A stretch of 14,583 nucleotides of DNA from Microbacteriaceae bacterium (GTDB taxonomy: Bacteria; Actinomycetota; Actinomycetes; Actinomycetales; Microbacteriaceae): contig JAODAU010000352.1 of the NCBI GenBank assembly GCA_025463615.1, positions 1 through 14,583 on the forward strand, given 5' to 3'. Positions 7,364-13,408 of the stretch are shown here, piece by piece. The translations under genes and the position numbers were made by a program. How positions within the stretch are numbered: the stretch's first letter is position 1; each line of letters starts with the position of its first letter. Under the pieces are notes generated by a model. The model saw only the letters and a list, made by a program, of their open reading frames with translations. It did no database searches and was not told the DNA's origin.

Positions 7364-8130
7364 GCGCGGCTCGCGAGCAGGTCGAGGCCCTCGAAGAATC
7401 GCGTCGACGATCGCTGCGCGGTGACGTCGATGCCCGTCATCCGCTCGAAGGAGCGCTCGAGCGTCTCGGAGCCCCGGCCGGTCTCGAACTCCAGCATGGA
7501 CGCGTCGGCCACCAGCCTTCCCTCGCGGAGCACGAGCACCCGGTCGCAGAGCTCCTGGGCCACGAGCAGGTCGTGCGTGGAGACGAGCACCGTGTTGCCG
7601 CGATTCGCGTAGACGCGCAGCAGGGTCTTGACGATAGCGGCGGACTCGGGGTCGAGGCCGCGGAACGGCTCGTCCAGAACCAGCAGCTGCGGCTCGTGCA
7701 ACAGCGCGGCGACGACCTGCAGCTTGCGCCGCATCCCGTGGCTGTAGGTGGCGATGAGCCGGCCGAGCGAGTCGGTGAGGCGCATACCGTCGAGGAGCGC
7801 CCGCTCCGCCTCGGGAACCCGGCGCAGCCCGCGGATGCCGGCCACCATGTCCAGGTACTCGCCGCCGGTGAGAAGTTCCGCCTGGGGCAGGTCGTCGGGG
7901 CAGAACCCGATCCTGCCCCGGGCGGCGGCGACCAGGTGGTCGCCATCGCTTGCGTACACGTCGCCGGCCGACCGGGTGATCAGGCCGACGATGATGTGCA
8001 GCAGCGAGCTCTTGCCCGCGCCGTTCGGGCCGACGAGGGCGACCAGCTCGCCGTCGTCGAGCTCGAACGTGACCTCCGAGAGAACCGCGCGGGTGCCGTA
8101 GGTCTTGGCGAGGTCAGTCGCGACGAGCAT
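7360..8130 (-). CDS. ABC transporter ATP-binding protein, 256 aa
   Basis: This is a complete nucleotide-binding subunit that energises transport through the permease encoded downstream. Motifs in order: Walker A GPNGAGKSS (34-42), a Q-loop region around PDDLPQAELLTGGEYL (78-93), a divergent signature SHGMRRK (130-136) of the kind found in ABC-2-type exporters, Walker B LLVLDEP (149-155), D-loop GLDP (158-161) and the switch histidine in STHD (184-187). An open frame continues further upstream, but the start is placed at the ATG at 8130 because GAAAGGA lies at 8136-8142 and the family N-terminus begins there. The first 17 bp overlap the end of the M50 gene. Confidence 0.93.
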   Translation of the reverse strand: MLVATDLAKTYGTRAVLSEVTFELDDGELVALVGPNGAGKSSLLHIIVGLITRSAGDVYASDGDHLVAAARGRIGFCPDDLPQAELLTGGEYLDMVAGIRGLRRVPEAERALLDGMRLTDSLGRLIATYSHGMRRKLQVVAALLHEPQLLVLDEPFRGLDPESAAIVKTLLRVYANRGNTVLVSTHDLLVAQELCDRVLVLREGRLVADASMLEFETGRGSETLERSFERMTGIDVTAQRSSTRFFEGLDLLASRA

Positions 8131-8647
8131 GGGGATCCTTTCGGGCGCGCACGGCGTGCAGGGCGGCGCCGTCCGAGCGCCCGGGCCGTAGTTCGAGGAG
8201 GTGGGTGAGGAAGAGCAGGACGAAGGGCGCGCGCACCAGGAAGGGGCCGCCAGGAAGGAGCAGGGCGAGCGCCGGCGCGAGGCCGAAGGCGGGACCCGCG
8301 ACCGACACCAGAGCGTCGCCGTACCGCCCCAACGACGTCCCGACGATCGACGCCCGCCGCAAGTCGCCCTCCGAGCGGAGCGCGGGCTCGATAGCGACGG
8401 CTCGGCCGGTGAGCACGGCCGCCGCCGCGTGGCCCAGTTCGTGGGTGAAGTAGCTGAGGCAGTACAACGCGACTGCAAGAAGCGGCGACCACGCGATCCC
8501 TGTCGGCAGCCCCACCGCAGAGAGGAGGCCACCGGCGAGCGCGCCGGGTAACACGGTCACCGCCGCGACCGGGGCGACCGCCCGCACGCTGGCACGCGCG
8601 GCGACGATCGCCCCGATCGCGAGGGACTCAGCGATAGGGGTTGTCAC
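8114..8647 (-). CDS. Membrane metalloprotease, M50 (site-2 protease-like), 177 aa
   Basis: This is a small polytopic membrane protein with the zinc-binding HExxH motif inside a hydrophobic segment (THELGHAAAA, His69/Glu70/His73). A second conserved element, RPGRSDGAALHA (154-165), matches the PxxxxDG aspartate motif of intramembrane site-2 proteases. Hydrophobic segments flank both motifs. M50 proteins cleave peptides within or near the membrane; small M50 members such as YydH occur in peptide-antibiotic operons next to ABC transporter genes. It starts with GTG at 8647, overlapping the preceding gene by 20 bp, and its own end overlaps the ATPase gene. The inferred role is to cut the 83-aa peptide encoded two genes upstream. 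Family placement is good; the substrate is a guess. Confidence 0.82.
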   Translation of the reverse strand: MTTPIAESLAIGAIVAARASVRAVAPVAAVTVLPGALAGGLLSAVGLPTGIAWSPLLAVALYCLSYFTHELGHAAAAVLTGRAVAIEPALRSEGDLRRASIVGTSLGRYGDALVSVAGPAFGLAPALALLLPGGPFLVRAPFVLLFLTHLLELRPGRSDGAALHAVRARKDPHARRD

Positions 8648-8936
8648 GGCCCACGCGTCGGCGCGACGCCCGGGCGCTCAGCACGCCGACCACGAGACCG
8701 ACGACGCAGAGCGTGAGAGGGATGATGATCGCGCCGGGACCGGTCGTCGCCACCACGTCCGCGCCGGAGGCACCCGTGGAGACGATGAACGGCACACCCG
8801 CGCCCGGCGTGCCCGAGAGCGCGGCGGAGAACGCGACGATCCATACCGCGGCGATGCCGACGAGGCCGACGAGCAGCCCGATCACCGCGCCGCCCAGGCC
8901 GGCGAGCCCGACGGTGAGCGATCGATTTCGGGCCAC
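8628..8936 (-). CDS. Small membrane protein, 102 aa, candidate accessory or immunity protein
   Basis: I do not recognise a family. The start is taken as the GTG at 8936, two bases after the stop codon of the peptide gene; there is no good ribosome site, so translation probably depends on coupling. The first hydrophobic segment is glycine-rich (GLAGLGGAVIGLLVGLVGIA, about 10-29) and runs on towards residue 41. A Gly/Thr/Ser-rich middle follows. A second segment, IIIPLTLCVVGLVVGVLSA (about 70-88), precedes a basic tail (RASRRRVGRDNPYR). Its end overlaps the M50 gene by 20 bp. Its position between a putative toxin-like peptide and its processing enzyme fits an immunity or chaperone protein. This is inference only. 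Confidence 0.68.
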   Translation of the reverse strand: MARNRSLTVGLAGLGGAVIGLLVGLVGIAAVWIVAFSAALSGTPGAGVPFIVSTGASGADVVATTGPGAIIIPLTLCVVGLVVGVLSARASRRRVGRDNPYR

Positions 8937-8938
8937 GC

Positions 8939-9190
8939 TCAGATCTTGTGGCACTTGACCTGCACCTGCCAGATGTTCAGGCTGACCACGCCGTCGAGCA
9001 CGCCGCCGTGCTGGGCGCACAGGATGACGGCCGCGGCGACGATCGTCACCGCCAGGGCCAGCAGCACGATGATCGCGATCACGATGATGATCGGGATCAC
9101 GTCGTTGCGCCGCTCGAGCCGCGCCCGCAGCATCGTCGCGTTCGCCACGAGGCCGGTGGTCGCTGGGAGGGTGGCGAGAAGAGCTGACAT
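8939..9190 (-). CDS. Small hydrophobic peptide, 83 aa, putative secreted peptide precursor
   Basis: This is the first gene of the five-gene leftward operon, with a clear ribosome site (GAAAGGA, plus 9197-9203) six bases before the ATG. Layout: a 30-residue N-terminal part ending in charged LRARLERRND (21-30), a very hydrophobic stretch VIPIIIVIAIIVLLALAVTI (31-50) running to residue 57, then a 26-residue C-terminal segment between and after two cysteines, Cys58 and Cys80, containing HGGVLDGVVSLNIWQVQ. The two cysteines could form a disulfide loop. A membrane-embedded precursor beside an M50 protease and an ABC transporter suggests that the C-terminal part is cut out and exported as a bacteriocin or signalling peptide. 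I know no family with this sequence. A short membrane protein of other function remains possible. Confidence 0.72.
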   Translation of the reverse strand: MSALLATLPATTGLVANATMLRARLERRNDVIPIIIVIAIIVLLALAVTIVAAAVILCAQHGGVLDGVVSLNIWQVQVKCHKI

Positions 9191-9237
9191 CGAGTGTCCT
9201 TTCGAAGGGAGGGGAGCCGGAGATTCGACCTGTTGGT

Positions 9238-9266
9238 ATCGTAAACATAGGTGCTAAAAACCGCAA
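9238..9266 (-). promoter_or_regulatory. Promoter of the peptide/M50/ABC operon
   Basis: On the minus strand, TTGCGG (plus 9261-9266) and TACGAT (plus 9238-9243) are separated by exactly 17 bases, about 48 bases before the peptide start codon. TACGAT is a good actinobacterial -10; the -35 matches only in its first three bases. The local AT-rich patch supports the call. Confidence 0.5.
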
Positions 9267-9293
9267 TGCCATGCGCCCGATTGTGGAAAGTCC

Positions 9294-9326
9294 GTTCCCT
9301 CCACGTTCACTCCGAGTTCACCGGCC
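9294..9326 (+). promoter_or_regulatory. PHO box: three tandem 11-bp repeats upstream of pit
   Basis: Three head-to-tail 11-mers sit side by side: GTTCCCTCCAC (9294-9304), GTTCACTCCGA (9305-9315) and GTTCACCGGCC (9316-9326). Direct repeats of this length and GTTCA-type core are the known binding units of PhoP in Streptomyces and relatives. They lie 53-85 bases before the phosphate transporter start; TACCGT (9332-9337) could be the -10. This suggests control by phosphate limitation. Confidence 0.65.
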
Positions 9327-9378
9327 GCGCCTACCGTCCGCCGCGCGGGGCCGATCGGCTCCCGGAAGGCGGTACCCG

Positions 9379-10536
9379 ATGGACATTCTCATCCCGGTCA
9401 TCCTCGTGATCGCGCTGGCCCTCGTGTTCGATTTCACGAACGGCTTCCACGACACCGCGAACGCCATGGCGACCTCGGTCGCCACCGGCGCGCTGAAACC
9501 CCGGGTCGCCGTGCTGATCTCGGCGGTGCTCAACCTGGCCGGCGCGTTCCTCTCGACGGCCGTGGCGAAGACGGTGTCGGACGGCATCCTGAACGAGAAC
9601 TCGAAGGGCATCCCCCACATCACCACGGCGATGATCTTCGCCGGCCTCGTGGGCGCCGTGCTCTGGAACCTCGGCACCTGGTGGCTCGGCCTGCCGTCGA
9701 GTTCGACGCACGCCCTGTTCGGCGGACTCATCGGGGCCGCGATCATCGGATCGGGTTTCAGCGCGGTGAACTTCGGCGGAGTGATCTCCAAGATCGTGCT
9801 GCCCGCGCTGCTCTCCCCCTTCATCGCGGGGGCCGTCTCGCTGATCGCCACCTTCGTGGCGTACCGCATCACCAAGATGGCCACGGTCCGCGGGTCGGAG
9901 CGCGGATTCCGGCACGCGCAGACGGTGTCGGCATCCCTCGTCTCCCTGGCGCACGGCACCAACGATGCGCAGAAGACGATGGGTGTGATCACCCTGACGC
10001 TCATCGTGGCGGGCTACCAGGCCGCGAACACCGGGCCGCAGGTCTGGGTGATCCTGGCCTGCGGGCTCGCGATCGCCACCGGCACGTACACCGGTGGATG
10101 GCGCATCATGCGCACCGTCGGCAAGCGGATCACCGACATCCAGCCCCCGCAGGGCTTCAGCGCGGAGACAAGCGCGGCCACGACGATCCTCATCTCCTCC
10201 AGCCTCGGCTTCCCGCTCTCGACCACGCAGGTCACCTCGGGCGCGGTCGTCGGCGCGGGGCTCGGCAAGCGACTGGCGTCGATCCACTGGGGCGTCGTGA
10301 GCCGCATCGCTGTCGCCTGGGTCATCACCCTGCCGGCCGCGGCCATCGTGGGCGGCCTCGCCGCGTGGCTGGCCAGCTCGAGCACGATCGGCCTCATCAT
10401 CGTGGCCGTGCTCGCCGTCGCGGCCGGCCTCGGCTTCGTACTGCTCGCCCGTCGCAAGCCCGTCAACCACAAGAACGTGAACGAAGAACCCGCCGAGGCG
10501 GAGCCCGAGCCCGAGCTCGCCGGAACGAAAGGCTGA
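9379..10536 (+). CDS. pit: Inorganic phosphate transporter, PiT family
   Basis: This 385-aa inner-membrane carrier imports inorganic (usually metal-complexed) phosphate with cation symport. The two PiT signature repeats are both present: FDFTNGFHDTANAMATSVATGAL near the N-terminus (18-40, the GxxDxAN element) and SLAHGTNDAQKTMG (189-202) in the second half, with the paired re-entrant motifs PSSSTHAL (106-113) and PLSTTQV (279-285). The internal duplication is intact and the length is normal for bacterial PiT. The frame is open further upstream, but the ATG at 9379 is chosen because the family starts there and GGAAGG lies at 9364-9369. The C-terminal 30 residues are acidic and Glu/Pro-rich. 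Tandem PHO-box repeats upstream suggest PhoP control. Confidence 0.95.
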   Translation: MDILIPVILVIALALVFDFTNGFHDTANAMATSVATGALKPRVAVLISAVLNLAGAFLSTAVAKTVSDGILNENSKGIPHITTAMIFAGLVGAVLWNLGTWWLGLPSSSTHALFGGLIGAAIIGSGFSAVNFGGVISKIVLPALLSPFIAGAVSLIATFVAYRITKMATVRGSERGFRHAQTVSASLVSLAHGTNDAQKTMGVITLTLIVAGYQAANTGPQVWVILACGLAIATGTYTGGWRIMRTVGKRITDIQPPQGFSAETSAATTILISSSLGFPLSTTQVTSGAVVGAGLGKRLASIHWGVVSRIAVAWVITLPAAAIVGGLAAWLASSSTIGLIIVAVLAVAAGLGFVLLARRKPVNHKNVNEEPAEAEPEPELAGTKG

Positions 10537-10539
10537 CCC

Positions 10540-10806
10540 ATGAGGACCATCATCCTGAAGGCCGCGGAATCCACCGGCTTCCTCGGCGTCGATTGGGGCT
10601 CGATCGCCCTCGTCTTCGTCGTGGCGCTCGTGGTCGTGGTCGCGGTCGTGTCTCTCTACTCGACGGGACTGCTGCTGCTCTCGACCGGCGAATCGGCGTC
10701 CGCTCGCCCGAAGATCGTCACCGCCGCGGCGTGGCTCTGCATCGGCATCGGCGGGCTCGCGGCGCTGTACGGCATCTACCTCGTCATCCCGCTGTTCCAC
10801 CAGTGA
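10540..10806 (+). CDS. Small membrane protein downstream of pit, 88 aa
   Basis: I recognise no named family. Two hydrophobic segments are clear: about 22-50 (ALVFVVALVVVVAVVSLYST within it) and about 61-85 (VTAAAWLCIGIGGLAALYGI), joined by a short polar loop with RPK. The ATG lies three bases after the pit stop codon, with GAAAGG eight bases upstream inside the pit gene, so the two form an operon and are probably translationally linked. A stable pairing with a PiT transporter would suggest a small accessory subunit; this is inference from position only. Confidence 0.8.
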   Translation: MRTIILKAAESTGFLGVDWGSIALVFVVALVVVVAVVSLYSTGLLLLSTGESASARPKIVTAAAWLCIGIGGLAALYGIYLVIPLFHQ

Positions 10807-10916
10807 GGCCTCGTTAACCTGCCGGACGCCAGCAATTCGCCCCGGCGTTGTGGCCCGGCGCGCCCGCGCGAACGTACCGTTGACCTGCAGTTCTGGTTCG
10901 TTCGCCGGGAGGTCGG

Positions 10917-11114
10917 ATGTCGTCAGCAGCAGAGTTCTTCCGCATCGTCGATGCGGGTGCCGCGCACTGGGCGGTGCTCCATGAGATCACGGACGAACCT
11001 GCCGGCAGCATCGCGCGCACCCCGCGCGGCTACCTGCTCGAGGCGGAAGCAACGCGCCTGGGCACGTTCGCCACGATCGACCAGGCGCTCGAGGCGCTCT
11101 ACGAGGCCGTCTGA
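10917..11114 (+). CDS. Hypothetical protein, 65 aa
   Basis: The family is not recognised. GGGAGG at 10907-10912, four bases before the ATG, and sustained coding composition support a real gene. The sequence suggests a small alpha/beta fold: FFRIVDAGAAHWAVLHEI, then a Gly-containing turn, GYLLEAEATRLGTF, and a C-terminal helix TIDQALEALYEAV. It has no cysteines and no membrane segment. The 110 bp before it show only a weak ACGCC/GGCGT hairpin (10826-10848) and a TTGACC at 10880-10885 without a convincing -10. It ends two bases from the end of the convergent methyltransferase gene. Confidence 0.72.
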   Translation: MSSAAEFFRIVDAGAAHWAVLHEITDEPAGSIARTPRGYLLEAEATRLGTFATIDQALEALYEAV

Positions 11115-11115
11115 G

Positions 11116-11874
11116 CTAGGGACGCCCCGCCGCGACCCACGCGGTCGCGTCGAGTTCGAACGCTCCCGTCGACAGCTCGGCGAGGCACCGCTCGCGCAGC
11201 CGTTCGCGCTCCGGCACGGTGAGCGAGGCCACGTAGGCGCCCGCCGGGCTCACGCCCAGGGTGAACGGCTGCCACCAGGCATCCGCGCTCTCGAACGGCA
11301 CGGTCACGGTGATGCTGTCCCACACAATGCCGCGCAGGCCGGCGTCGGCGAACAGCACCGCCAGGTCGCCCTCGCGCACGCCCGCGTAGTGCGACTCGTC
11401 CCGGGCCGCGGGGTCGAGCGCCTCGACCGCCCGCCAGAACGGGGCGAGTGGGCTGCGACCGGTGCCGTGGTCCCAGACGGATGCCGCCACCGTGCCGCCC
11501 TCGCGCGTCACCCGCGCCATCTCCGCGATCCCGGCCACCGCGTCATCCATGAACGGCACGACCAGCTGCGCCAGCGCGAGGTCGAACGCGCGGTCGGCGA
11601 ACGGCAGTTGCTCGGCGTTCGCGCGCCGGACATCCGCGCCGGGGAAGCGCTCCCTGGCGCGATCGACGAACGACTCGGACGGGTCCACCGCGGCCACGTT
11701 CTCCGCACCCAGCCGCTCGACGAGCCGGGCGGTCAGCGCCCCGGTGCCGCACCCGACGTCGAGGGCGCGCGCACCGGGTTCCGTCTCGAACCGCGCGGCG
11801 AACGCGACGGCGAGCGGCCCCGAGAAGCGGCCCATGAAGCTGTCGTAGTCGTCGGCGGGCACCTCGAACGTCAT
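11116..11874 (-). CDS. Class I SAM-dependent methyltransferase, 252 aa
   Basis: This soluble enzyme has a Rossmann-type methyltransferase core. Motif I ALDVGCGTGALTARL (37-51) binds S-adenosylmethionine; the acidic end of strand 2 is AVDPSESFVDRARERFP (62-78); AEQLPFADRAFDLALAQLVV (87-106) is the usual motif II-III region; VTREGGTVAASVWD follows. The C-terminal half varies between relatives and determines the substrate, which cannot be inferred here (ubiE/cypemycin-type small-molecule methylation is typical of the group). The open frame extends upstream, but the ATG at 11874 is preferred since the conserved fold begins just after it. It lacks a ribosome site and sits a few bases from a promoter, suggesting an almost leaderless mRNA; ATG at 11934 is the alternative. 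Confidence 0.88.
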   Translation of the reverse strand: MTFEVPADDYDSFMGRFSGPLAVAFAARFETEPGARALDVGCGTGALTARLVERLGAENVAAVDPSESFVDRARERFPGADVRRANAEQLPFADRAFDLALAQLVVPFMDDAVAGIAEMARVTREGGTVAASVWDHGTGRSPLAPFWRAVEALDPAARDESHYAGVREGDLAVLFADAGLRGIVWDSITVTVPFESADAWWQPFTLGVSPAGAYVASLTVPERERLRERCLAELSTGAFELDATAWVAAGRP

Positions 11875-11883
11875 GCCGAGAGC

Positions 11884-11912
11884 ATATTCCCGCGGGGTCA
11901 ACGCCTTGCCAA
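11884..11912 (-). promoter_or_regulatory. Promoter of the methyltransferase gene
   Basis: On the minus strand, TTGGCA (plus 11907-11912, five of six to consensus) is followed after 17 bases by GAATAT (plus 11884-11889). The -10 ends only nine bases before the ATG at 11874, so the predicted leader is about 3-5 bases and no ribosome site is possible. Leaderless messages are common in actinobacteria. Confidence 0.45.
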
Positions 11913-11982
11913 CTAGGCCGGAGAGGACTCGCATGGGGAGGGAACGCAGCCGCTCGGCGTGCCGCGAGAACTGGAGCACCCC

Positions 11983-12114
11983 ATGACCGACCCCAACACC
12001 GGCGCACCCGCCGTTAACCCGAGCCAGGCCGACGACGAGGAGAAGCCGTCCGGCTCGGCCGCGACCACCGAGGAGGACACGGCCTCCGGCGGGGCACCCG
12101 AGCCGCCGGAGTGA
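11983..12114 (+). CDS. Small acidic, disordered protein, 43 aa
   Basis: This short open frame has a proper ribosome site (GGAG at 11973-11976, six bases before the ATG). The product begins MTDPNTGAPAV and is dominated by Glu, Asp, Ser, Thr, Gly and Pro (for example ADDEEKPSG and ATTEEDTASGG), with no hydrophobic core, so it is intrinsically disordered. Function is unknown. It is monocistronic, divergent from the methyltransferase, and resembles in composition the 63-aa acidic protein at 13788-13979. Its length makes chance possible, but the ribosome site and codon bias favour a real gene. Confidence 0.55.
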   Translation: MTDPNTGAPAVNPSQADDEEKPSGSAATTEEDTASGGAPEPPE

Positions 12115-12127
12115 TCCGACGGGGGTC

Positions 12128-12155
12128 TTGACTCCGCACTTGTTTTTTGCAAGTG
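12128..12155 (+). promoter_or_regulatory. -35 element plus dyad, candidate HxlR operator
   Basis: TTGACT (12128-12133) is a good -35. Immediately after it, CACTTG (12137-12142) and CAAGTG (12150-12155) form an inverted repeat around a T-rich 7-base centre, occupying the spacer of the promoter; no strong -10 follows. Dyads of ACTT-n-AAGT type are known operators of HxlR-family regulators, and such a regulator is encoded two genes downstream, so autoregulation of the operon is likely. Confidence 0.5.
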
Positions 12156-12197
12156 TTGGTGTCATCCGAAACGCGGATGCCACGAGAGGAGACCACG

Positions 12198-12629
12198 ATG
12201 GCTCAAATATTCGTCAACCTGCCGGTGACCGACCTGGATCGCGCGAAGGCGTTCTACACGGCGATCGGCTTCACGATCAATCCGATGTTCACCGACCACA
12301 ACGCGGCGTGCGTCGTCGTCGAGGACGGCCACAGCTACTTCATGATCGAGACGCGCGAGTTCTTCCAGTCGATGACCAAGCTCACGATCGGCGACCCCGC
12401 CGTGAACCCCACCTCGGGCACCTCGATCTTCCTCGACAGCCGTGAGGCCGTGGATGCGGCGGTCGCGGCCGGCGTCGCAGCCGGCGGCACGGAGCTCGAG
12501 GTCGCGGACTACGGCTTCATGTACCAGCACGGCCTCACCGACCCCGACGGCAACGTCGTCGACTTCGGCTGGATGGACCCGGTCGCGGCAACCCAGGGCC
12601 CCGAGGCCTTCGCCGCGCAGCAGGCCTAG
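12198..12629 (+). CDS. VOC-family protein (glyoxalase / bleomycin-resistance fold), 143 aa
   Basis: This is a vicinal-oxygen-chelate-fold protein. It shows the two beta-alpha-beta-beta-beta repeats: the first opens IFVNLPVTDLDRAKAFYTAIGF (4-25) and the second contains the late DPDGNVVDFGWMD typical of the PhnB-like subgroup. The ATG at 12198 follows AGAGGAG (12185-12191) by six bases, so codons open upstream are excluded. Members include glyoxalase I, dioxygenases and fosfomycin or bleomycin resistance proteins; nothing here identifies the substrate. It is first in an operon with an HxlR regulator five bases downstream, suggesting an inducible detoxification or resistance function. Its natural ligand may be what the regulator senses. 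Confidence 0.9.
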   Translation: MAQIFVNLPVTDLDRAKAFYTAIGFTINPMFTDHNAACVVVEDGHSYFMIETREFFQSMTKLTIGDPAVNPTSGTSIFLDSREAVDAAVAAGVAAGGTELEVADYGFMYQHGLTDPDGNVVDFGWMDPVAATQGPEAFAAQQA

Positions 12630-12634
12630 GGTCC

Positions 12635-13276
12635 ATGGCCGCACGGGACTACGGCGAGTACGGGGGGATGACGCGCGCCCTCGAGCTGGTCGGCGAGCGC
12701 TGGGCGCTGCTCATCGTTCGCGACCTGCTCGTGGGGCCGCGGCGGTACGGGGAGCTCGCGGCGGGGCTGCCGCGCATCCCGACCAACATCCTCGCGGCGC
12801 GGCTCAAAGACCTGCAGGCGGCCGGCGTGATCCGCAGGGCGCCGCGGTCCCGGGTGATCGTCTACGAGCTGACGCCGTACGGCCGCGAGCTCGAGCCGGT
12901 CGTGCTCGCGCTCGGCGCGTGGGGCTTCAAGGCGATGGGCGAGCCGCGGGAGGAGCAGGTCATCACGCCCGACTCGATCACCATGGACCTCCGCTCTGCC
13001 TTCCGCCCGCAGGTGGCCCTCGATCTGCCGGCGACCGCCTACGCGGCCCGCCTCGGCGGCGCCGAGCTGCTCATCCGGGTGGACGGCTCCGCGCTGGATG
13101 TGGGGCGCGGCGACGGCCCGGTCGACCTCGCCTTCGCGGCCGGCCCCGGCATCCATCGCCTCATCTCCGGCGACCTGGCCCCGGATCGGGCCATCGCCAC
13201 GGGGGTGGTGGAGGTGCTGCACGGCCCGGGCGACCTCCTCGACCGCTTCGCGAGCACCTTCCACCTGGCCGCCTAG
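12635..13276 (+). CDS. HxlR-family winged-helix regulator with C-terminal SCP2-like domain
   Basis: This 213-aa protein has an N-terminal HxlR-type DNA-binding domain (1-105): GMTRALELVGERWALLIVRD (11-30) then LLVGPRRYGELAAGLPRIPTNILAARLKDL (31-60) with the recognition helix, and the wing RRAPRSRVIVYELT. Unlike most HxlR proteins it has no cysteine anywhere, including the usual N-terminal one, so it is unlikely to be a thiol redox switch. Residues about 110-213 form an extra domain resembling the SCP2 sterol-carrier fold, which could bind a hydrophobic ligand. It follows the VOC gene by five bases, with only a weak TAGGG ribosome site. It probably controls the operon through the dyad near 12137-12155. 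Confidence 0.87.
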   Translation: MAARDYGEYGGMTRALELVGERWALLIVRDLLVGPRRYGELAAGLPRIPTNILAARLKDLQAAGVIRRAPRSRVIVYELTPYGRELEPVVLALGAWGFKAMGEPREEQVITPDSITMDLRSAFRPQVALDLPATAYAARLGGAELLIRVDGSALDVGRGDGPVDLAFAAGPGIHRLISGDLAPDRAIATGVVEVLHGPGDLLDRFASTFHLAA

Positions 13277-13281
13277 CCGCT

Positions 13282-13369
13282 TTCACAAAACGCAGGAGAT
13301 TCTTCTCGAAGGCGCGCCGACGACACGATCTCGCCGCGATTCGCGAAGAATCTCCTGCGTTTTCGGAGG
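13282..13369 (+). repeat. Palindromic interspersed repeat, copy 1 (88 bp)
   Basis: AAAACGCAGGAGATTCTTC (13287-13305), continuing one mismatch later to 13310, is matched by its inverse complement at 13340-13363, giving 24-base terminal arms around about 29 bases. The outer flanks, TTCAC on the left and CGGAGG on the right, are shared with copy 2 and give the element a direction. It lies between the HxlR stop codon and the next gene. Confidence 0.85.
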
Positions 13370-13408
13370 CTGGGGTACGGTGGCTCAGTGATCGAGGGGG
13401 ATCCCACA

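Noticed and set aside
8131..8532. A 134-residue N-terminal extension of the ABC ATPase in the same open frame
   Set aside because: The extension is out of frame with the M50 protease gene it overlaps, has shadow-frame composition, and a good ribosome site precedes the ATG at 8130.
8939..9190. Circular bacteriocin or lactococcin-972 precursor
   Set aside because: There is no SpoIIM/DUF95-type protein and no beta-sandwich-like sequence or signal peptide as in those families, and the M50 protease does not belong to their usual clusters.
10826..10848. ACGCC/GGCGT hairpin as terminator of the pit operon
   Set aside because: Only five pairs around a 13-base loop with no T-run; too weak to list separately.
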